A model generated the notes under the pieces. It was not told the DNA's origin, searched no databases, and saw only the letters and a program-made list of their open reading frames with translations. A stretch of 64,000 nucleotides of DNA. Source: Shewanella holmiensis (GTDB lineage: Bacteria; Pseudomonadota; Gammaproteobacteria; Enterobacterales; Shewanellaceae). The stretch spans positions 1 through 64,000 of the forward strand of contig NZ_JAMTCD010000001.1 of the NCBI RefSeq assembly GCF_025370255.1, given 5' to 3'. A program made the translations under genes and the position numbers. The first letter of the stretch is position 1. Every line of letters starts with the position of its first letter. Shown here piece after piece: positions 55,450-64,000 of this stretch.

Positions 55450-56298
55450 TTGAAGCAAAATCTAGTAATAATTACATCATTTAGTTTTATAAGCGCTTTT
55501 TTAGGGCTTTTAGGCTGCGAAAATGACCGAAATAGCGACGTGATTTGTAAAAATAATCCTGAACTTTGTGCAGATTTACATCGAGATAGTTGGTGCAGAT
55601 TTGAAAAAGGTGATCTTGTTCGTCACAGATTAGTGCTCAAACAAGCTGAAACACCTTCAGGACAACAGCTTTTTCAACAACTTATTTATCTTGAAAACTA
55701 CAGTAACTGTATCGAACTTGCTGCAGGCGTTCAGCACATATTAAATCCCGAACGCACGCAAGATAGAGAGCGAGCTTATGCTGTCAGTACCCAAACGTTA
55801 AATGAGCTGCAAGAATACACCAAAGATAATCCTGATATTTATCTCGCATATTACCGTTGGTTAAGGTTTAACGACAAAGCTTCACAGGATATTGTATTAG
55901 CTGCATACCAAGCAGGTAATGTCGCTGAACCACAAATACTAAGCCAATTAGCTGCATACTATGTAAGAGTCTCCCCTCTCGAAGCCAAACGTATCTACCG
56001 AGATTTATTTACCAAAACGAGTTTTGATAAATTCAATTCTGACTGGTTACTTGGTCTAGCAAGTGTTTTTCAGCAGCAACAAAATTTTGAATACGTTTAT
56101 CTGTTTACTAAAGCAAATACGTTACTCACTGAAAATCAGGTAGATGAAAAACAACTTTTTGGTTTAATCGGTGGTAATCAAGTCTTAGCGCAGCAATTAG
56201 ATCTGCAAGCGCAAACCTTGATATCTGATTTGAAAAGTGGCAATTTTGCCAACTCAGTAAGTGTAGTCTTGCTCAATGCCCCCGAAAACGCCCAATAA
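55450..56298 (+). CDS. DUF2989 lipoprotein
   Basis: The 282-residue protein starts with a TTG codon six bases after AAAGGAG, and the N-terminus is a lipoprotein signal with lipobox LGLLGC near residue 23. The mature part is helical with repeated Tyr/Leu patterns like TPR/Sel1 units (SQLAAYYVRVSPLEAKRIY; WLLGLASVFQQQ). I recognise it as DUF2989, function unknown. It lies between the divergent gapB and gapA, a placement I recall from Shewanella. It may be co-transcribed with gapA. Confidence 0.8.
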   Translation: MKQNLVIITSFSFISAFLGLLGCENDRNSDVICKNNPELCADLHRDSWCRFEKGDLVRHRLVLKQAETPSGQQLFQQLIYLENYSNCIELAAGVQHILNPERTQDRERAYAVSTQTLNELQEYTKDNPDIYLAYYRWLRFNDKASQDIVLAAYQAGNVAEPQILSQLAAYYVRVSPLEAKRIYRDLFTKTSFDKFNSDWLLGLASVFQQQQNFEYVYLFTKANTLLTENQVDEKQLFGLIGGNQVLAQQLDLQAQTLISDLKSGNFANSVSVVLLNAPENAQ

Positions 56299-56347
56299 TC
56301 ACTTTCATTTCTTTGCTCATAAAAACCGCAAAAACCACAAAATGGAA

Positions 56348-56365
56348 ATAAATTACGAAATTTAT
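56348..56365. promoter_or_regulatory. ATAAATT inverted repeat upstream of gapA
   Basis: ATAAATT-4-AATTTAT is a 7-bp inverted repeat 115 bases before gapA. It could be an operator in the gapA promoter region, but AT-rich palindromes of this size also arise by chance. Confidence 0.35.
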
Positions 56366-56479
56366 GGGTCTAAAAGCACTTTTATTAGCGATTTAGCTTG
56401 ACGAACCCCACCAATTTGGTAATTTTACAACCAGGCGATTTATGTGCCACCAAATTTATTTTTAACTGAGGGATATGAG

Positions 56480-57490
56480 ATGACTATCCGTGTTGCTATT
56501 AACGGCTATGGCCGTATCGGTCGTAATGTATTACGTGCTTTATATGAAAGCGAAAAAAACTACCCTATCGAAATCGTTGCTTTAAACGATTTGGGTGATG
56601 CTTCAATTAACGCGCATTTAACCAAGTATGATTCTGTTCATGGTCGTTTTAACGCTAAAGTTGATCATGATGATGAAGCTATCTATGTTAACGGTGATAA
56701 AATTCTAACGTTCCAAGAACGCGATCCATCTAAGTTACCTTGGGCTGAATTAAACGTTGATGTTGTATTTGAATGTACTGGTATTTTCACTTCTAAAGAG
56801 TCTGTACAGCCACATTTAAATGCGGGCGCAAAGAAAGTGATTATCTCTGCACCAGGTAAGAATGTTGATGCGACTGTAGTATATGGCGTGAACAACGACG
56901 TATTAACTGCAGACATGACTGTGATTTCAAATGCTTCATGTACAACAAACTGTTTAGCCCCTTTTGCTAAGCCTTTAAATGATGAAATTGGTATTGAATC
57001 AGGTTTAATGACCACCATTCATGCTTATACCAACGATCAACGTTTATCAGACGTTTACCACACTGACTTGCGTCGCGCTCGTGCTGCTGCAATGTCAATG
57101 ATCCCAACTAAAACAGGTGCTGCGGCAGCCGTGGGTTTAGTGGTTCCTGAGTTGCAAGGTAAATTTGACGGCCTAGCTGTACGTGTACCAACGGTAAACG
57201 TTTCTTTAGTTGATTTAACCTTCTTAGCGTCTCGTGACACGACTGTTGAAGAAATCAATGAAATTGTGACTCGTGCATCTAAGCAAGCACCTATGTCAGA
57301 AGTACTGGCCATTAATGAAGAACCATTAGTGTCTATCGACTTTAACCACAATGCATTCTCTTCAAACTTCGATGCAACGCAAACACGTGTTAATGGTCGT
57401 CTTGTGAAAGTAATGTCATGGTATGACAACGAATGGGGTTTCAGTAACCGCATGCTAGATAACGCTGTAGCGTTGATGAACGCTAAGTAA
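56480..57490 (+). CDS. gapA: Glyceraldehyde-3-phosphate dehydrogenase, GapA-type
   Basis: The 336-residue enzyme carries [17 protein letters not shown] at the N-terminus, ALNDLGD (NAD-preferring loop) near residue 33, the catalytic Cys in [13 protein letters not shown] near 155, and the His in [10 protein letters not shown] near 182. It converts glyceraldehyde-3-phosphate to 1,3-bisphosphoglycerate. The [12 protein letters not shown] segment distinguishes it from Epd only weakly, but [18 protein letters not shown] favours GAPDH. The start has GAGGG upstream. Terminated by a clear hairpin. Confidence 0.93.
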   Translation: MTIRVAINGYGRIGRNVLRALYESEKNYPIEIVALNDLGDASINAHLTKYDSVHGRFNAKVDHDDEAIYVNGDKILTFQERDPSKLPWAELNVDVVFECTGIFTSKESVQPHLNAGAKKVIISAPGKNVDATVVYGVNNDVLTADMTVISNASCTTNCLAPFAKPLNDEIGIESGLMTTIHAYTNDQRLSDVYHTDLRRARAAAMSMIPTKTGAAAAVGLVVPELQGKFDGLAVRVPTVNVSLVDLTFLASRDTTVEEINEIVTRASKQAPMSEVLAINEEPLVSIDFNHNAFSSNFDATQTRVNGRLVKVMSWYDNEWGFSNRMLDNAVALMNAK

Positions 57491-57512
57491 TCGTCTAATC
57501 GATTCGTTTTCT

Positions 57513-57541
57513 AAAAGCCTCGCATAATGCGGGGCTTTTTG
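57513..57541 (+). terminator. Terminator of gapA
   Basis: AAGCCTCGCA and TGCGGGGCTT (one wobble pair) with a 3-base loop, then five Ts. Confidence 0.88.
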
Positions 57542-57715
57542 TTTGGGTTTGGGCTCGATTTTAAATTTATCCATGTGGCTATTTAATATTTTGAACTAGC
57601 ATCACGATTCACACTTAAATAAACGAATATTATTTCACTATTGTTGACATTAAAACTCAAGAATTGCCTACATCTTGCTATCATCATATTTTTCATTCCA
57701 CCTTAAGGTCTGCTA

Positions 57716-58378
57716 ATGATTTCAAAATTACCTCGTTGGGTAGAGTTTGGTTCATTTATTCTTGCTTTAGTGGCTGGAATAGTTAATGCAGTTGGGCTAT
57801 TAGGTTTTCAACATCAATCAATTTCTCACCTTTCCGGCACTGCAACCATGCTAGGTACCGGTATTATTGGTGCTAATCTATTTGATGTCGTTCACCTAGC
57901 GCTTGTGTTACTGAGCTTTGTTATAGGCTCAGCCATTTCAGGATATTTTCTGCGAGGCGGCTCGTTAATTTTAGGCCGAAACTATAGTGGATTATTAATG
58001 CTTGAAGCGATATTTCTATTTAGCGCAGTATATTTTCTGTCTGCCGATTCAGTACAAGGGCATTATTTAGCTTCTGCCGCTTGCGGTCTACAAAATGCAC
58101 TGGCAACTACGTACAGCGGTGCCGTTGTGCGAACGACGCATGTTACAGGGATATTTACTGATTTAGGTATTATGCTAGGCGCCAAGTTAAGAGGTGAAGC
58201 CTTTGATAAAAGAAAAGCTTTGCTATTTATATTGATCATTACCGGGTTTATTTCAGGCGGAGTGTTTGGTGCTTTGTTATTTACTCTCTTTAAGTTTAAC
58301 GCGCTGTTTGTGCCAGCAAGTATCTGTGTAATGTTGGCAATAAGCTATTCGGTATATCTGTCGCAGTTAAAACGCTGA
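57716..58378 (+). CDS. DUF1275 (YoaK-type) membrane protein
   Basis: The 220-residue inner-membrane protein has six hydrophobic segments and the family motifs AGIVNAVGLLG near residue 20 and LQNALATTYSGAVVRTTHVTG near 125 (shown in part). DUF1275/YoaK members are predicted membrane proteins with no established function. It is a single gene between gapA and nadA, ending in a shared terminator. No signal of transfer. Confidence 0.85.
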   Translation: MISKLPRWVEFGSFILALVAGIVNAVGLLGFQHQSISHLSGTATMLGTGIIGANLFDVVHLALVLLSFVIGSAISGYFLRGGSLILGRNYSGLLMLEAIFLFSAVYFLSADSVQGHYLASAACGLQNALATTYSGAVVRTTHVTGIFTDLGIMLGAKLRGEAFDKRKALLFILIITGFISGGVFGALLFTLFKFNALFVPASICVMLAISYSVYLSQLKR

Positions 58379-58414
58379 CAATTCAAAATATTAACCCAAT
58401 ATTTTCTTTTACAT

Positions 58415-58445
58415 ACAAAAAAGCCGACAATTGTCGGCTTTTTCT
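58415..58445. terminator. Bidirectional terminator between DUF1275 and nadA
   Basis: AAGCCGAC and GTCGGCTT form a perfect 8-bp stem with a 4-base loop, with A-runs before and T-runs after. The flanking genes converge here. Confidence 0.9.
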
Positions 58446-58458
58446 TCAAGAATAATAC

Positions 58459-59526
58459 TTAAGCATTACCCTTTACTTTCATGTTTAACGCTTTAGCAAA
58501 ATCCAACATGCGCGTTAGTGGAATAAGTGCTTTAATCCGTAATGCATCGTCTACAAAAATTTCATGGTTGCTTTTATCTGTGTCAGATAATGATGCTTCA
58601 ATGGCTTGTAAACCGTTCATCGCCATCCAAGGGCAATGAGCACAACTTTTACACGTTGCGCCATTCCCACCTGTTGGAGCTTCTATTAAAGTTTTACCTG
58701 GTGCTGCCTGTTGCATTTTGTAGAAAATACCACGATCCGTGGCAACGATGAAAGTTTGGTTATCCATCGTTTGCGCCGCTTTAATCAATTGACTGGTTGA
58801 GCCAACAGCATCTGCCATCTCAACGACGCTTGCTGGTGACTCGGGATGCACTAAAATCGCCGCATCAGGGTGTAACTTTTTCAACTCAAGTAATGCTTTA
58901 GATTTAAATTCATCATGCACAATACAATCGCCCTGCCACATCAGCATTTCTGCTCCGGTTTGCTTAGCGATGTACGAACCTAAGTGGCGGTCAGGACCCC
59001 AAATAATTTTTTTACCCTCTGAATCCAGATGCTCAACAATTTCAAGGGCAATACTTGAGGTAACAACCCAATCAGCACGAGCCTTAACCGCAGCAGAGGT
59101 ATTGGCATATACCACAACGGTGTGATCTGGGTGCGCATCACAGAATTCACTGAATTGATCAATAGGGCAACCTAAATCGAGTGAGCAAGTTGCTTCTAGG
59201 GTTGGCATCAATATGGTTTTCTCAGGGCTGAGAATTTTTGCCGTTTCTCCCATAAACTTTACCCCTGCCACAATTAACGTTTTAGCAGGATGATCACGAC
59301 CAAATCGGGCCATTTCTAATGAATCAGAAACGCAGCCACCGGTTTCTTCAGCTAAAGCTTGAATTTCAGGATCGGTATAATAATGCGCTACCAATACCGC
59401 ATTTTGATCAATCAATAATTGTTTAATACGGGCCTTATAATCCTGCTTTTGTACATCAGACAAAACAGCCGGTTTAGGCGGAAAAGGATAATCAATCGTT
59501 TTAATTTGGGGTGCCGACAAGCTCAT
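58459..59526 (-). CDS. nadA: Quinolinate synthase NadA
   Basis: NadA is a 4Fe-4S enzyme that condenses iminoaspartate with dihydroxyacetone phosphate to quinolinate, in NAD synthesis. The 355-residue protein shows [10 protein letters not shown] near residue 50, the cluster Cys region [10 protein letters not shown] near 115, VHPES near 235 and [13 protein letters not shown] near 293. The start MSLSAPQIK follows TTGGAA; the longer frame lacks a site. Monocistronic. Confidence 0.95.
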   Translation of the reverse strand: MSLSAPQIKTIDYPFPPKPAVLSDVQKQDYKARIKQLLIDQNAVLVAHYYTDPEIQALAEETGGCVSDSLEMARFGRDHPAKTLIVAGVKFMGETAKILSPEKTILMPTLEATCSLDLGCPIDQFSEFCDAHPDHTVVVYANTSAAVKARADWVVTSSIALEIVEHLDSEGKKIIWGPDRHLGSYIAKQTGAEMLMWQGDCIVHDEFKSKALLELKKLHPDAAILVHPESPASVVEMADAVGSTSQLIKAAQTMDNQTFIVATDRGIFYKMQQAAPGKTLIEAPTGGNGATCKSCAHCPWMAMNGLQAIEASLSDTDKSNHEIFVDDALRIKALIPLTRMLDFAKALNMKVKGNA

Positions 59527-59574
59527 AACGGTTCCAATGGTGTGCATCTTTGGGCGAATTATACGAAAACTCAC

Positions 59575-59606
59575 TCAAAAACAAAAGGACGCATTCAGCG
59601 TCCTTT
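59575..59606 (-). terminator. Terminator of the bkd operon
   Basis: On the minus strand AAAGGACGC and GCGTCCTTT form a 9-bp stem with a 5-base loop, followed by a T-rich run, about 33 bases past the E2 stop. Confidence 0.88.
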
Positions 59607-59638
59607 ATAAATTAAACATATTTACTGTGTTAACAAGC

Positions 59639-61201
59639 TTAACGCATTGCCATCATCATTTCTTGTGGTTGTTCTAAATAGTGTTTCCACAGATTACAAA
59701 AACGGGCAATGGTGCCGCCATCAATCACTCGATGGTCACCAGACCAACTCACTTGCATGAGCTTACGCGCTTCAACTTCCCCTTTTTGGTTGAATCGCGG
59801 CAAGGTTTGTAATTTACCTAATGCCACAATAGCCACTTCAGGTTTATTAATAATGGGCGTTGCAACTGTCCCGCCTAATGCACCTATGTTAGAAATTGAA
59901 ATTGTGCCTTCTTTCAAATCTGCTGGAGATACCCGACCGCTTCTGGCATCTGCAGTCAATCGAGTGATTTCAGCAGCAACCTCTAAAATCGATTTTAAAT
60001 GCACATCTTTCACATTAGGGACTAATAAGCCCACTTTTGAATCTACGGCCATGCCTATATTATGGCGTGACTTGTAAGTGATTTCAGTACAGTCAGCGTT
60101 CACTTGGCTATTAAGTATTGGAAACTCGTTCAATGCCAGCGACATTGCCTTCATAAAGAAAGGCATCATAGTAAGTTTAACTTCATCAGTTGAATAACGC
60201 TGTTTCATGCTTTCACGTAAAGCAACCAGTTCGGTTAAATCAAACTCTTCGCAATAGGTAAAATGAGGAATTGTCGAAACTGACTCTACCATCATTCTTG
60301 CCATAACCGCTTTAACACCTTTTATCGGTTCAACTCGATCCACACCTTTTGCAACAGGCGATGCCACACTTGTTGCAGCAACAGCAGGTGTTGTTACAGC
60401 TACGTTAACCGCTGCGCCTTTTTGATGACGTTCTACATCTTCTTTGTAGACGCGGCCATGTTTACCTGAACCTTGCACCTCAGCAATGTTGATGTCTAGT
60501 GTTCTAGCTAAACGGCGCACTGCAGGGCTGGCTAACGCTTTTCCTTGAACAACAGGCTCAGTAGAAACGGCTGAGCTAGCGGCTTGATTAACAACTTGCT
60601 GTGTAGATAGAGTTACAGGATCAGCTACAATCACATCACTTTCGACTTCAATTGCAAACAATGGCGAATGAACTTTAGCAAGCTGGCCTTTGCGATAATA
60701 GTGCTTCACAATTTTACCGGCCTTCATAGCAGGTATTTGTACTAACGCTTTATCTGTCATCACATCGGCAATCGGTTGATCTTCAACAACCATTTCACCT
60801 TCGGCCACGAGCCAATCTACAAGCTCACATTCAACAATGCCCTCACCGATATCCGGTAAAAGAAAATCTTCAACCATCACACCTGAAACAACCGCTGCCG
60901 GTGTCACTTGTTCAACAGCAACTGCATTCACGGCGGTATCACTGGTATCTGAAGCGGTATCATCAGCCACTTTAACCGCGTACAAAGGCGCATGAACGAT
61001 TGCGATTTCGCCTTTGGCGTAATAAAGCTTAGTGATCACACCAGCATAAGGCGCAGGAATTTGCACTAATGCTTTATCTGTCATCACATCGGCAATCGGC
61101 TGATCTTCAACAACTGTGTCGCCTTCAGCAACTAACCAGTCTACCAACTCGCATTCAACAACGCCTTCGCCGATATCGGGTAAAATAAAATCTTTAATCA
61201 T
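59639..61201 (-). CDS. bkdB: Branched-chain alpha-keto acid dehydrogenase E2 (dihydrolipoyl acyltransferase), two lipoyl domains
   Basis: The 520-residue E2 has two tandem lipoyl domains with lipoate attached at Lys43 and Lys151 (both in DVMTDKALVQIPA), a peripheral-subunit-binding domain (SPAVRRLARTLDINIAEVQG near 227), and a catalytic core ending in GDHRVIDGGTIARF. It transfers branched acyl groups to CoA in the cytoplasmic dehydrogenase complex. The two lipoyl coding regions are nearly identical over 44 bases, pointing to recent duplication or conversion. Start: ATG five bases after AGGAG. E3 is not encoded here. Confidence 0.93.
   Translation of the reverse strand: MIKDFILPDIGEGVVECELVDWLVAEGDTVVEDQPIADVMTDKALVQIPAPYAGVITKLYYAKGEIAIVHAPLYAVKVADDTASDTSDTAVNAVAVEQVTPAAVVSGVMVEDFLLPDIGEGIVECELVDWLVAEGEMVVEDQPIADVMTDKALVQIPAMKAGKIVKHYYRKGQLAKVHSPLFAIEVESDVIVADPVTLSTQQVVNQAASSAVSTEPVVQGKALASPAVRRLARTLDINIAEVQGSGKHGRVYKEDVERHQKGAAVNVAVTTPAVAATSVASPVAKGVDRVEPIKGVKAVMARMMVESVSTIPHFTYCEEFDLTELVALRESMKQRYSTDEVKLTMMPFFMKAMSLALNEFPILNSQVNADCTEITYKSRHNIGMAVDSKVGLLVPNVKDVHLKSILEVAAEITRLTADARSGRVSPADLKEGTISISNIGALGGTVATPIINKPEVAIVALGKLQTLPRFNQKGEVEARKLMQVSWSGDHRVIDGGTIARFCNLWKHYLEQPQEMMMAMR
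60747..60790 (-). repeat. Lipoyl-domain repeat, copy 2 (second domain)
   Basis: Forty-four bases that match 61071-61114 with a single difference. They encode the lipoyl lysine region of the second lipoyl domain. Confidence 0.85.
61071..61114 (-). repeat. Lipoyl-domain repeat, copy 1 (first domain)
   Basis: Counterpart of 60747-60790. The flanking lipoyl sequence is also similar, but less so. Confidence 0.85.
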
Positions 61202-61209
61202 GACCACTC

Positions 61210-62187
61210 CTAAAATGCCATTGTTGCTTTGATGGCTTCAAATGTTTTCAGCTCATCTGGCATATATTCTTTTTCATGAATGAGTGGGTATGGTGTATCT
61301 AAACCACAAACTCGATTAATGGGTGACTCAAGATGCAAGAAACATTCTTGTTGAATCGTGGCAGCAATCTCCCCCGCAAAGCCACCAGTTAGCGGCGCTT
61401 CATGGTTGATAACCAGACGACCCGTTTTCTTAACTGACTTTGCAACAGTATCTATATCCCAAGGAGATAGAGTACGTAAGTCAATTATTTCACAAGAAAT
61501 GCCTTCTTTCTCAGCCATCACACAGGCTTTTTCAACAATTTCCATCTGTGCGCCCCAAGCAAGCACGGTAATATCAGTGCCTTGCTTGACAACATCTGCT
61601 TTACCTAACTCAATTTGATAATCGCCTTCAGGCACTTCGCCCACAGACGCTCGATATAATCGTTTAGGCTCAAAGAAAATAACAGGATTAGGATCACGGA
61701 TTGCTGCCAATAATAATCCTTTTGCTTGTTCAGGATTACGTGGCACTACCACCTTTAAACCCGGTGTTTGGGTAAAATAAGCTTCTGGAGATTGCGAATG
61801 ATAATGTCCACCAGCAATACCGCCGCCATAAGGGGTGCGAAATGTTAATCCGCCAACATTAAATTCATTACCACTGCGGTAACGGAATTTAGCGGTTTCA
61901 TTGACGATTTGATCAAACGCAGGGAAGATATAATCCGCAAATTGAATTTCAGCAACGGGCGTCATGCCATGTGATGCTAAACCATTGGCAAATCCGGCAA
62001 TACCTTGTTCAGTAAGCGGCGTATTAAAACAGCGGTCGCGACCAAACTGCTCTTGTAAGCCTGAAGTTGCACGGAAAACACCGCCAAAATGGCCAACATC
62101 TTCCCCGAAAACTACCATGCGCTCATCCGCTTTCATGGCAATTGATAACGCCTCATTGATGGCGTGTAACATATTCATTTGAGCCAC
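61210..62187 (-). CDS. bkdA2: Branched-chain alpha-keto acid dehydrogenase E1 beta
   Basis: The 325-residue protein is the transketolase-like beta subunit of E1: [26 protein letters not shown] near the N-terminus (shown in part), [15 protein letters not shown] near 80, and a C-terminal domain. With E1 alpha it decarboxylates branched 2-oxo acids using thiamine diphosphate. The first codon is GTG, 10 bases after AGGGAG, which fits better than the ATG three codons on. Three bases separate it from the E1 alpha stop. Confidence 0.92.
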   Translation of the reverse strand: MAQMNMLHAINEALSIAMKADERMVVFGEDVGHFGGVFRATSGLQEQFGRDRCFNTPLTEQGIAGFANGLASHGMTPVAEIQFADYIFPAFDQIVNETAKFRYRSGNEFNVGGLTFRTPYGGGIAGGHYHSQSPEAYFTQTPGLKVVVPRNPEQAKGLLLAAIRDPNPVIFFEPKRLYRASVGEVPEGDYQIELGKADVVKQGTDITVLAWGAQMEIVEKACVMAEKEGISCEIIDLRTLSPWDIDTVAKSVKKTGRLVINHEAPLTGGFAGEIAATIQQECFLHLESPINRVCGLDTPYPLIHEKEYMPDELKTFEAIKATMAF

Positions 62188-62190
62188 GGC

Positions 62191-63369
62191 TTATAATCTC
62201 CCTGCACTTTTCGGATAGGCTTTAGGATACTTATTAATGTGTTCTTTTAAGTCTTTTAGCTGCTTTTTCAGCACTGCTGTTGGCTTGTCTAACACATCTT
62301 CAATAATTTCATCCAATCGAGGCACAGGTAACTTTTCAGCGACTTTAACCGCAGCGAGAACTTCTTCACGATATTGTTCATGGGTTTTAACGTCGTCAGC
62401 TTCGTTTAACCAACCTTTATTGATTAACCACAACTTGAAACGTTTTACCGGATCATGTTGCTGCCATTTAGCTTCTTCATCTTTAGAGCGGTAACCTGAA
62501 GGATCGTCTGACGATGAATGCGCCCCTAAACGGTAAGTCATGGCTTCAATCAATACAGGGGCATTATTCTCTAAAGCATAAGCTCTGGCTTGCTGCGTAG
62601 CGGCTAACACGGCCAGCATATCATTGCCGTCAACACGAATGGTGTGCATACCATAACCGACGCCACGACTGGCAATGCCATTACCCGCATATTGTTCTTC
62701 AGTAGGCGTTGAAATGGCATAGCCATTATTTCGACAGAAGAAAATTACGGGCGCTTTAAGTACTGCGGCCATGTTCAAACCTGCATGAAAATCGCCTTCA
62801 GAGGCTGCGCCTTCACCAAAATAACAAATGGTTACATTGCGCTCACCCTTGAGCTTTTGTCCATAAGCAACACCTGTAGCTTGAGGGATTTGCGTCGCAA
62901 GAGGAGATGAAATTGTATGGTAATTTAGTGCTTTACTACCGTAATGGATAGGCATTTGACGACCTTTACCAAGATCTTTTTCATTACTGAACATCTGGTT
63001 CATAAACTGCTCAGTAGTAAAACCTCGGTAACGCAAAGCCGCATGTTCACGGTATTGCGCTAAAATCACATCACCTTTGTCCAATGCGGCAGTACTACCA
63101 ATAATGGCGGCTTCTTCACCGGTACAGGTCATATAAAAACTAATACGGCCCTGACGCTGTGCACCTAGCATCCGCTCATCTAATACTCGGGTAAATACGC
63201 AAGTGTCGTAAATTTTTGCGGCTAAGTCCTGGTCTATAACCGGTAAAACAGCATTTTCATACGTTGTACCGTCTGCCTGTAAAACCCGCAGAATTGGAAT
63301 GTGCAATGACGCCTTGTCAAGAAAGCTGACACGATGCACTGTTTCGTTGCTCAGTGTTGCGTTGCTCAT
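62191..63369 (-). CDS. bkdA1: Branched-chain alpha-keto acid dehydrogenase E1 alpha
   Basis: The 392-residue thiamine-diphosphate subunit shows GEEAAIIGSTAAL near residue 105 and the ThDP motif GEGAASEGDFHAGLNMAAVLKAPVIFFCRNN (in part) near 185. The conserved region RLGAHSSSDDPSGYRS near 280 marks the BCKDH branch, where phosphorylation occurs in mitochondrial relatives. First gene of bkdA1-A2-B. Its promoter carries a palindrome at the -35. Together the genes supply isobutyryl-, isovaleryl- and methylbutyryl-CoA. Confidence 0.93.
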   Translation of the reverse strand: MSNATLSNETVHRVSFLDKASLHIPILRVLQADGTTYENAVLPVIDQDLAAKIYDTCVFTRVLDERMLGAQRQGRISFYMTCTGEEAAIIGSTAALDKGDVILAQYREHAALRYRGFTTEQFMNQMFSNEKDLGKGRQMPIHYGSKALNYHTISSPLATQIPQATGVAYGQKLKGERNVTICYFGEGAASEGDFHAGLNMAAVLKAPVIFFCRNNGYAISTPTEEQYAGNGIASRGVGYGMHTIRVDGNDMLAVLAATQQARAYALENNAPVLIEAMTYRLGAHSSSDDPSGYRSKDEEAKWQQHDPVKRFKLWLINKGWLNEADDVKTHEQYREEVLAAVKVAEKLPVPRLDEIIEDVLDKPTAVLKKQLKDLKEHINKYPKAYPKSAGRL

Positions 63370-63416
63370 AATGTGCTCTTGTTCTTGTGAAGTGCCACCT
63401 CAAGGGTAGCAGTCTA

Positions 63417-63446
63417 ATTATAATTCGCCGACAAACATTACGTTAA
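63417..63446 (-). promoter_or_regulatory. Predicted bkd promoter
   Basis: TTAACG (-35, 63441-63446) and TATAAT (-10, 63417-63422) are 18 bases apart on the minus strand, about 48 bases upstream of the E1 alpha start. Confidence 0.55.
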
Positions 63447-63451
63447 CGTAA
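63438..63451. promoter_or_regulatory. TTACGTTAACGTAA palindrome, LiuR-type operator candidate
   Basis: A perfect 14-bp palindrome overlapping the predicted -35. MerR-family LiuR controls branched-chain amino acid catabolism in Shewanella and related bacteria, and its recalled site contains ACGT half-sites like these. The fit to position and pathway is good; the identity of the binder is inference. Confidence 0.65.
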
Positions 63452-63536
63452 ACTTCCATACAATAGTTTACTGGACAGCGTTATCAAATCTTAGTCGACA
63501 AGCTTGTATATTTTGCTTTACGCCTTGCTAAACCGC

Positions 63537-64000
63537 CTACTGTACATCTTCATCAGGTGCAGGAACTAAACACAACACAGTGCGCTGACCTACCGGTACC
63601 TTAGCATTAGGGAACACAATTGCTTCAACCTGATGCTCGACCTTAATCTGTTGACCCGCTTCAGTGGCTAATGGCTCACCTTGCTTGAATTGGCTAAAGT
63701 TAGGTGCATCATTGGCAAAACTAAATGCAAAGTCTTCGGCAGTTTTATTTATAGAACGTGACACTTTATATAAATTCAATTGCGAAGATTGATAAGGTGC
63801 AACGGCCAGGACCTCTTCAGTGATCAGGTTTGTGAGCATACGTTTTGTGTCTTCAAAACGGCTCATATCATTTTCACCAAATGGCATGACTTTGCCTAAC
63901 TCAACCGTGAAGGCATCGGCTTTGAATTGCTCTGATGAATAATAGCTGAATGTGGTAGTCGGTTCATGGTGGAATAAAATGGTATCTACGCCACATGCGG
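63537..64000 (-). CDS. astE: Succinylglutamate desuccinylase AstE, C-terminal part (runs off window)
   Basis: The frame stays open from 63537 to the right edge. It includes [18 protein letters not shown] and [12 protein letters not shown], matching the latter half of AstE (E. coli ELGKALPFGQND). AstE releases glutamate from succinylglutamate, the last step of the arginine succinyltransferase pathway. About 154 C-terminal residues are visible; the zinc-binding N-terminal half lies outside. An internal ATG gives a shorter 116-residue frame that is not a real start. Confidence 0.88.
   Translation of the reverse strand, partial: ACGVDTILFHHEPTTTFSYYSSEQFKADAFTVELGKVMPFGENDMSRFEDTKRMLTNLITEEVLAVAPYQSSQLNLYKVSRSINKTAEDFAFSFANDAPNFSQFKQGEPLATEAGQQIKVEHQVEAIVFPNAKVPVGQRTVLCLVPAPDEDVQ

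Noticed and set aside
56480..57490. Erythrose-4-phosphate dehydrogenase (Epd) instead of GapA
   Set aside because: Some N-terminal segments recall Epd, but the middle region ([18 protein letters not shown]) and the gene block are those of a GAPDH.
63537..63887. A complete 116-residue protein at the right end
   Set aside because: The frame continues through the window edge with AstE sequence upstream, so the internal Met is not a start. Annotated as partial astE.
1..64000. CRISPR array, prophage, or integrative element
   Set aside because: No spaced direct repeats, integrase, phage structural genes or att-like duplications seen. The two tRNA genes have no integrase beside them.

Overview
The window is a chromosomal segment of a marine gammaproteobacterium, almost certainly Shewanella. 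This rests on gene content and order: a 2-methylcitrate operon of the acnD/prpF type with a GntR regulator, a 1614-residue NAD-dependent glutamate dehydrogenase beside pyrD and zapC, a gapB / DUF2989 lipoprotein / gapA block, proQ-prc, letAB, and a bkd operon. Base composition is moderately AT-rich and even. Nearly every gene has a clear Shine-Dalgarno sequence, and most transcription units end in a recognisable hairpin. I see no prophage, CRISPR array or genomic island. The only mobile-element trace is the 3' end of an IS4-like transposase at the left edge.

Layout. (1) 1-4371: transposase tail, then an RND efflux permease with its periplasmic adaptor (minus). A 595-bp gene-free gap follows. 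(2) 4967-8413: dapA-bamC (minus) divergent from gcvR and bcp. (3) 8499-10649: a cation/proton antiporter with a long charged coiled-coil tail. (4) 11096-20997: a divergon with prpR-prpB-prpC-acnD-prpF (propionate via 2-methylcitrate) on one side and lutABC (L-lactate oxidation) on the other. The shared control region carries repeated TTGTCGACAA-like palindromes. (5) 21254-24959: LysR regulator, chemoreceptor, short-chain dehydrogenase. (6) 25080-31710: zapC, pyrD, giant GDH. (7) 31981-38981: a four-gene envelope cluster (DUF1302 OM-type protein, DUF1329, YCF48-like propeller, MMPL-type RND permease). This is the least understood system here. (8) 39293-46030: DUF2835, pepN, prc, proQ, msrC and SOS-controlled yebG. 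(9) 46204-52891: a LetAB lipid-transport system whose LetA is split into two overlapping genes, a beta-carbonic anhydrase and an ABC-F ATPase. (10) 53378-53580: tRNA-Leu and tRNA-Gly from one promoter. (11) 53814-58378: gapB divergent from a DUF2989 lipoprotein and gapA, then a DUF1275 membrane protein. (12) 58459-64000: nadA, the bkd operon (E1a, E1b, E2) behind a palindrome-controlled promoter, and the 3' part of astE running off the right edge.

How the genes fit together. Much of the window is carbon and amino-acid catabolism that feeds acyl-CoAs and pyruvate into central metabolism. The bkd complex supplies propionyl-CoA precursors from Val/Ile, the prp operon consumes propionyl-CoA, lutABC brings in L-lactate, GDH deaminates glutamate, AstE completes arginine catabolism, and two GAPDHs may divide glycolytic and gluconeogenic flux. 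A second theme is the cell envelope: RND pump, BamC, LetAB, Prc, and the DUF1302/DUF1329/RND cluster.

Start codons were moved downstream of the longest reading frame wherever a Shine-Dalgarno sequence or the family N-terminus required it. All functional assignments come from reading the sequence and from family knowledge. No database search was run.
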